Assembly (NCBI GenBank): GCA_041287425.1
Contig: JBEULG010000012.1
Span: 24,111 to 88,110, forward strand
DNA: 64,000 nt
Source of the DNA: JAFGSI01 sp041287425
Lineage (GTDB): Bacteria; Chloroflexota; Anaerolineae; Anaerolineales; Villigracilaceae
Reading direction: 5' to 3'
Shown here: positions 59,709 through 64,000 of the stretch, piece by piece
Layout: every line of letters starts with the position of its first letter
Position numbering within the stretch: the stretch's first letter is position 1
Notes under the pieces: model-generated
Told to the model about the DNA's origin: nothing
What the model saw: the letters and a program-made list of their open reading frames with translations, nothing else
Database searches by the model: none
Position numbers and translations under genes: made by a program

Positions 59709-61721
59709 ATGCTCGTTTATTTCGGTTTTGGCATCCTGGTACTCTCGTTTTTGTTGGCGCTGTTCACCATCGGGGCAGCGGTGTACGGGGCAAGGAGACA
59801 AAAGGCAGCCTGGATAGAAAGCGCCCGCCGCGCCATACTGTTGACCTTTCCGCTCCTCAGCCTGGCGGCCGGGGCGCTGATCTATCTGCTCGTCACCGGT
59901 CACTACGAAGTGAAATACGTGTACTCGGTGACCAGCAACGCCATGCCGCTCTACTTGAAAATCACCGCCCTGTGGGGCGGGCAGGCCGGCTCGCTGGTTT
60001 TTTGGTCGTGGCTGCTTTCGGCTTTCGTCTGCGCCGTCAGTTTGCGCAACTGGGAGGGGGAACGCGAATTTTTGCCCTGGGTCCTCGTGGTGACGGCGGT
60101 CACCCTGGCTTTCTTCCTGTCGTTGAGCATCTTCTTCGAGAATCCCTTCGAGCGCTGGTGGTTGCTCCCCAACGGCGACGCCGTCGGCGCGCTGTTCCAG
60201 CCGGCAGGCGGTGTGGCTGCCTTTCCTCCCGACGGCCGCGGCCTGAACCCGCTCCTGCGCCACCCTGGCATGATTCTCCACCCCCCCATGCTCTATCTGG
60301 GCTTTGTCGCTTTCGTCATCCCCTACGCCTTCGCCATAGCCGCCCTGGCAACCGGCCGCAGCGATGACCGCTGGATCCGCGTCACCCGCCGCTGGACGCT
60401 GACCGCCTGGCTGTTCCTCTCCCTCGGCCTGGTGCTGGGCATGCGCTGGGCCTACGACGTCCTCGGCTGGGGCGGCTACTGGGGCTGGGACCCGGTCGAA
60501 AACGCCGCCCTCATGCCCTGGCTGATCGGCACGCCCTTCCTGCATACGGCCATCATTCAGGAAAAGCGCGGCGTCTTCAAGCACTTCAACATGGCGCTCA
60601 TCATTCTCACCTACGTCATGGTCATCGTCGGCACCTTCCTGACCCGTTCCGGGGTTCTCTCCTCGGTGCATGCCTTTGCCCAGAGCGCCATCGGACCGAT
60701 GTTCTTCGGCTTCATTGTCCTGACCGTCGTCATTTCCTTTGCGCTGCTGATTCGGCGCTGGCCTCTCCTACGGGATGAAATCGCCCTCGACCGGCTCCTG
60801 TCGCGCGAGGCCCTCTTCCTGCTGGCGGCAGTCGTCTTCCTGAGCGTCTTCTTCATCGTCGCCTACGGCGTCTTCTCGCCGCTGGTGTATGAAATCGTGA
60901 CCAACGAGAAAATCACCTTTGGGCCGCCCTGGTACGAGCGCGCCACCGCCCCCCTGTTCGGCCTGCTGATGCTGCTGATGGGCGTCGCCCCGCTCTCGGC
61001 CTGGAGTTACACCAACGCCCGCACACTCGGCCGCGCCCTCTGGAAGCCGACCCTGCCGGCCCTGCTTACGCCGCTGGCGCTGGCTCTGCTGGGCATCCGC
61101 AACCTCATCGCCCTGATTGGCTTCACCCTGGTCGTCTTCGTCCTGGCCGTCAGCCTCTACGAGTACGGACGCGGCGTGCGCGCCCGCATGCAGGCCAACG
61201 GCGAGAACCCTCTCCAGGCGCTGGGACGCCTGTTCGCCCGCAACCGCCGGCGTTACGGCGGCTACCTCATTCACATCGCCATGGTCGTCATGGCCATCGG
61301 CATCCTGGGCATCGAGTTGTTCCAGACCGAAACGCAGCGCAGCCTGGCCATCGGCGAAGAAATCGAACTGGGCGGCTACACCCTGCGCTACGACTCGCTG
61401 GCCCAATTCCCCTACACCGACGGCCGCCAGGTCACACGCGCCGAGTTGAGCGTCTTCAAAGACGGCGCCTTCGTCGCCCGCCTGGCGCCGCGCTACGACC
61501 TCTATCCAGACGGCCAGCCGATGACCATCCCCGGCGTCTACAGCACCCTGGCCGACGACCTGTACGTGGTGCTGGTCAACTGGGAAAACGTCTCGACCGC
61601 CCAGACCCCCTTCAAGGTCTATCACAACCCCCTCGTCAACTGGCTGTGGATCGGCAGCCTGCTCTTCATCGGCGGCATGATTCTGACCGCCTGGCCTCCA
61701 AAGGAAAACCGGTATCCATGA
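59709..61721 (+). CDS. ccmF: Cytochrome c heme lyase subunit CcmF
   Basis: 670 residues, about 14-15 transmembrane helices. The tryptophan-rich heme-binding domain is present as WGGYWGWDPVENAALMPWL (about 254-272), with histidines in GHYEVKY, LRHPGMILHPPMLYLG and LHTAIIQEKRG as expected axial ligands. It attaches heme to apocytochromes at the outer face of the membrane, taking heme from CcmE. AGGAG 4 nt before the ATG at 59709. Its stop overlaps ccmH by 4 nt (ATGA). Confidence 0.97.
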   Translation: MLVYFGFGILVLSFLLALFTIGAAVYGARRQKAAWIESARRAILLTFPLLSLAAGALIYLLVTGHYEVKYVYSVTSNAMPLYLKITALWGGQAGSLVFWSWLLSAFVCAVSLRNWEGEREFLPWVLVVTAVTLAFFLSLSIFFENPFERWWLLPNGDAVGALFQPAGGVAAFPPDGRGLNPLLRHPGMILHPPMLYLGFVAFVIPYAFAIAALATGRSDDRWIRVTRRWTLTAWLFLSLGLVLGMRWAYDVLGWGGYWGWDPVENAALMPWLIGTPFLHTAIIQEKRGVFKHFNMALIILTYVMVIVGTFLTRSGVLSSVHAFAQSAIGPMFFGFIVLTVVISFALLIRRWPLLRDEIALDRLLSREALFLLAAVVFLSVFFIVAYGVFSPLVYEIVTNEKITFGPPWYERATAPLFGLLMLLMGVAPLSAWSYTNARTLGRALWKPTLPALLTPLALALLGIRNLIALIGFTLVVFVLAVSLYEYGRGVRARMQANGENPLQALGRLFARNRRRYGGYLIHIAMVVMAIGILGIELFQTETQRSLAIGEEIELGGYTLRYDSLAQFPYTDGRQVTRAELSVFKDGAFVARLAPRYDLYPDGQPMTIPGVYSTLADDLYVVLVNWENVSTAQTPFKVYHNPLVNWLWIGSLLFIGGMILTAWPPKENRYP

Positions 61722-62206
61722 AAGGCAACCGTCTCTTCTTTTTGTTTCTCGCTCTCGTCTTTCTGGGCCTGTTGTTTCCCCTGCCGGCGCTGGCTCAGCA
61801 GGCCACCCCCTCCGATGACGAGGTCAACGCCATCGCCCGCCGCCTCTTCTGCCCGGTGTGCGAAAACACTCCCCTGGATGTCTGCCCCACCGAGGCCTGC
61901 CGTCAGTGGCGCGAACTCATCCGCCAGATGCTGGCCGAGGGCAAGAGCGAGACCGAAATCATCCAATTCTTCGTGGACAACTACGGCGCGCGCGTCCTGG
62001 CCGAACCGCCGCGGCAGGGCATCAACTGGATTTTCTACCTCGTCCCGCCGCTGGCCTTCCTGACCGGCCTGTTCCTGTTCGGACGCGGCTTCCGCGAGTG
62101 GCGGCGCAAAGCCCGCCAGGCCGCCGTCCAGCCGCCCCCCGCCTCTTCCACCGCGGCGGACGAATACGCCGTCCGCCTGGAAGAGGAACTCCGCAAACGC
62201 AGGTGA
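61718..62206 (+). CDS. ccmH: Cytochrome c maturation protein CcmH (extended Cys motif)
   Basis: 162 residues. Signal peptide (1-27), then FCPVCENTPLDVCPTEACRQW with Cys45 and Cys48 as the redox pair (classical LRCxxCQ) and two additional Cys (56, 61) not seen in the proteobacterial form. IDDL-type helices and QGINWIFYLVPPLAFLTGLFLFGRGF (C-terminal transmembrane anchor) follow. It reduces the apocytochrome CxxCH disulphide. Starts inside the ccmF stop. Confidence 0.93.
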   Translation: MKGNRLFFLFLALVFLGLLFPLPALAQQATPSDDEVNAIARRLFCPVCENTPLDVCPTEACRQWRELIRQMLAEGKSETEIIQFFVDNYGARVLAEPPRQGINWIFYLVPPLAFLTGLFLFGRGFREWRRKARQAAVQPPPASSTAADEYAVRLEEELRKRR

Positions 62207-62215
62207 CTTCTCCCC

Positions 62216-62797
62216 ATGACCCAAGCCTCTCCCTCTCCCCTCCCCCGCCGCGGCGTCCCTCTCTGGGCGCAAATCATCATCTGGGTCCTGCTTCTCGGCC
62301 TGTTGCTGGTCATCGGCATCGGCCTGGCGCGCGTCCAGCAGCCCATCATCGCCATCGGCCGCCAGGTCCCCGATTTTACCCTGCCGCTGTACGACGGCTA
62401 CGAGTACCAGGGCCGCAGCGAGGTGCGTCTTTCCGACCTGCGCGGCCAGGTCGTCGTCATCAACTTCTGGGCCTCCTGGTGCAAACCCTGCGAAAGCGAG
62501 GCCGCCGACCTGGAGGCTGCCTGGCGTCACTATCAGCCCGGCGGCCAGGTCATCTTCCTGGGCGTGGACTACGTGGACACCCCCCTGGACGGTCTCTCCT
62601 ACCTGGTCAAGTTCGACATCACCTACCCCAACGGCCCCGACCAGGGCTCGCGCATTTCCGGCATCTTCAACCGCGACATGGGCGTGCCTGAAACGTACAT
62701 CCTCGACCAGCAGGGCATCCTGCGCTTCATCAAAATTGGTCCGTTTGCCTCGGTGGATGAAATTCAGGCTGTCATCGACCCGCTCCTGAGGAGATAA
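62216..62797 (+). CDS. Thioredoxin-like protein CcmG/DsbE (ResA-like)
   Basis: 193 residues. One transmembrane anchor (18-38) and a thioredoxin fold with WCKPC (Cys89, Cys92; FWASWCKPCESEA) and the cis-Pro region GVPETYILDQQG. It keeps CcmH and the apocytochrome thiols reduced outside the membrane. Lies 9 nt after ccmH. Confidence 0.95.
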   Translation: MTQASPSPLPRRGVPLWAQIIIWVLLLGLLLVIGIGLARVQQPIIAIGRQVPDFTLPLYDGYEYQGRSEVRLSDLRGQVVVINFWASWCKPCESEAADLEAAWRHYQPGGQVIFLGVDYVDTPLDGLSYLVKFDITYPNGPDQGSRISGIFNRDMGVPETYILDQQGILRFIKIGPFASVDEIQAVIDPLLRR

Positions 62798-62799
62798 GG

Positions 62800-63258
62800 A
62801 TGGAATTGATCGCCCTTCTGCTCCTGCTGGCCGTGCTGGTCCTCGTCGTCCTCTTCGTGGCGCGGCCGCTCGTGCGCCCCCCTCTCGAACCGCACACCAC
62901 TCCACAGGAGGAAGCCGACCTGCTGAGCGAACGCGAACACATCCTGGCCAATTTACAGGAACTGGATTTCGACTACGCCCTCGGCAAAATCCCCGAAGCA
63001 GATTACGCCGCCGAACGGGCGCGGCTGATCCGGCGCGGCGCCGACCTCCTGCGCCAACTGGACGCCAGGAAACCCCGCCCGTCCGCCCGCAAACGCCGTC
63101 TCTCCGATGAAGACCTGGAGGCCCTGATTGCCAAACGCCGCCAGGCGCGCCGCGAAAAGGCCGGCGGCTTCTGCCCCCAGTGCGGCAAACCGGTGCTGCG
63201 GGCGGACAAATTTTGTCCCTCCTGCGGCCACAATCTGAAAAACAGGCCAACCCCATGA
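62800..63258 (+). CDS. CcmI-like membrane protein with C-terminal zinc ribbon
   Basis: 152 residues. N-terminal transmembrane helix (1-22), then EREHILANLQELDFDYALGKIPEADYAAERARLIRRGADLLRQL, which resembles the N-terminal segment of CcmI, and a C-terminal zinc ribbon CPQC...CPSC. The TPR part of CcmI is missing. Probably helps recruit apocytochrome or organise the heme-lyase complex; the zinc ribbon is not a normal CcmI feature. Starts 2 nt after the CcmG-like gene's stop and overlaps the next gene by 4 nt. Confidence 0.8.
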   Translation: MELIALLLLLAVLVLVVLFVARPLVRPPLEPHTTPQEEADLLSEREHILANLQELDFDYALGKIPEADYAAERARLIRRGADLLRQLDARKPRPSARKRRLSDEDLEALIAKRRQARREKAGGFCPQCGKPVLRADKFCPSCGHNLKNRPTP

Positions 63259-64000
63259 AATTCCGCCTCTTGCTCCTCCTGCTGATCGCTCTGGCGCTGG
63301 CCGGCTGCTCCTTCAGCCTCTCGGAAGACATCACCCCTCCGCCCGGCTACCGCTCTCCCACCCCCGCGCCGACTCTCGATTTGTCCGCCCCCGCCGCGCC
63401 GCCCTCCCCGGCCCGCGGCGCCCTCGTTTATACCCAGAACTGCCTGGCCTGTCACGGCGAGCGCGGCCTGGGCAACGGCCCGCAGGCGGCGCAAATGCCG
63501 GTCGCCGTCCCCGCCATCGGACTGGCCGAAGTCGCCGGTCAGAGCGCCCCCGCCGAATGGTACCGCCTCATCACGATGGGACGCCCCGAGCGCGGCATGC
63601 CCTCCTTCCAGACCTTGAGCGAACAGGAACGCTGGGATGTGCTGGCCTACCTTTACACCCTGGGCGTCACGCCCGCACAACTGTCTGAGGCGCAAGCCCT
63701 CTACGCCGAGCACTGTGCCGAATGTCACCCTTCCTCGGCTCCCGATTTCAGCGACCCGGCGCAACTGACCGCCTCCAGCGGCGTCGCCCTGCGGCGCGTC
63801 ATCGCCGAGGGCATTCCCAACCTCATGCCGGCCTTCGGCGAGCGGCTCAGTGAGGCCCAAATCCAGGCCCTGACCGTTTACCTGCGCACCCTGGCCTTCG
63901 ACCTGGCACCCCTCGCCGAACCCACCCCCGCCCCCACGCCCGCCGCCCAAACGCCGGCCGACCAGACCGCACCCACCGCCGCGCCCGCCCAAGAGACGGG
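63255..64000 (+). CDS. Diheme c-type cytochrome lipoprotein, partial at window edge
   Basis: Open from 63255 to the right edge (at least 248 residues). Lipobox LALAGC (Cys18), a Pro/Thr-rich spacer, then two cytochrome c modules: heme sites CLACH (63-67) with axial Met in RGMPSFQ, and CAECH (154-158) with LMPAFGERL. The remaining sequence is Pro/Ala/Thr-rich, probably a linker to a further domain. It is a natural client of the maturation genes in front of it and may act in extracytoplasmic electron transfer. Starts inside the preceding stop (ATGA). Confidence 0.9.
   Translation, partial: MKFRLLLLLLIALALAGCSFSLSEDITPPPGYRSPTPAPTLDLSAPAAPPSPARGALVYTQNCLACHGERGLGNGPQAAQMPVAVPAIGLAEVAGQSAPAEWYRLITMGRPERGMPSFQTLSEQERWDVLAYLYTLGVTPAQLSEAQALYAEHCAECHPSSAPDFSDPAQLTASSGVALRRVIAEGIPNLMPAFGERLSEAQIQALTVYLRTLAFDLAPLAEPTPAPTPAAQTPADQTAPTAAPAQET

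Overview
The window looks like a piece of a high-GC (about 60 percent) chromosome from the Chloroflexota, most likely an Anaerolineae-type bacterium. The basis is indirect: lipoproteins with long Thr/Pro/Ala-rich spacers behind the lipobox, very large multi-GAF/PAS signalling proteins, several promoters whose -10 box lies 6-8 nt before the start codon, and an operon style with many 4-nt ATGA overlaps. No rRNA or other taxonomic marker is present, so this is inference. There is no phage, integron, CRISPR array or large mobile island; most of it is a core-metabolism chromosome with small mobile traces.

Layout. 1-7.3 kb: a secreted HExxH peptidase (cut by the window edge), a membrane GAF-GGDEF diguanylate cyclase, and a two-gene module made of an unknown protein and a membrane pseudo-PP2C/propeller protein. 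7.3-12.8 kb: a FemAB-like acetyltransferase, an SDR, a phosphohexomutase, TatD and a polyprenyl diphosphate synthase. 12.8-19.9 kb: a 1438-aa PAS/GAF/HD-GYP protein, an initiator-type tRNA-Met, a Gmad2-like lipoprotein and an M32 carboxypeptidase. 20-23.1 kb: a MacA/MacB-type efflux operon. 23.3-30.5 kb: ATP-grasp ligase, epimerase, ZIP transporter, aldo/keto reductase, ferritin-like protein, an M15-C39-SH3 cell-wall enzyme and a CPBP protease. 30.8-35.5 kb: a MarR regulator and a heterodimeric ABC exporter, with a clear promoter and an AT-rich operator. 35.5-36.5 kb: a GH130-like glycosidase/phosphorylase.

36.7-48.9 kb is a ten-gene purine operon read leftward from one sigma70-type promoter: purL (carrying two N-terminal PurS-like modules), purQ, purC, purE, purF, purD, purM, the AICAR transformylase domain, purN and the IMP cyclohydrolase domain. 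It encodes nearly the whole PRPP-to-IMP route; purB (and purK) are not in the window. Between purD and purM sits an insertion with 30/40-bp tandem repeats and a GxxExxY (PDDEXK-like) reading frame that continues in frame into PurM. This is the most unusual object in the window.

49-58 kb: a small secreted protein, uvrB, a lipoprotein, an ornithine cyclodeaminase/mu-crystallin homologue, a response regulator, a 141-bp MITE-like element with terminal inverted repeats and a 7-bp target duplication, a glycosyltransferase, a YtxH-like protein and panB-panE. 58-64 kb is a cytochrome c maturation cluster: a zinc-ribbon membrane protein, CcmE of the Cys (CxxxY) type, CcmF, CcmH, CcmG, a CcmI-like zinc-ribbon protein and a diheme lipoprotein cut by the right edge.
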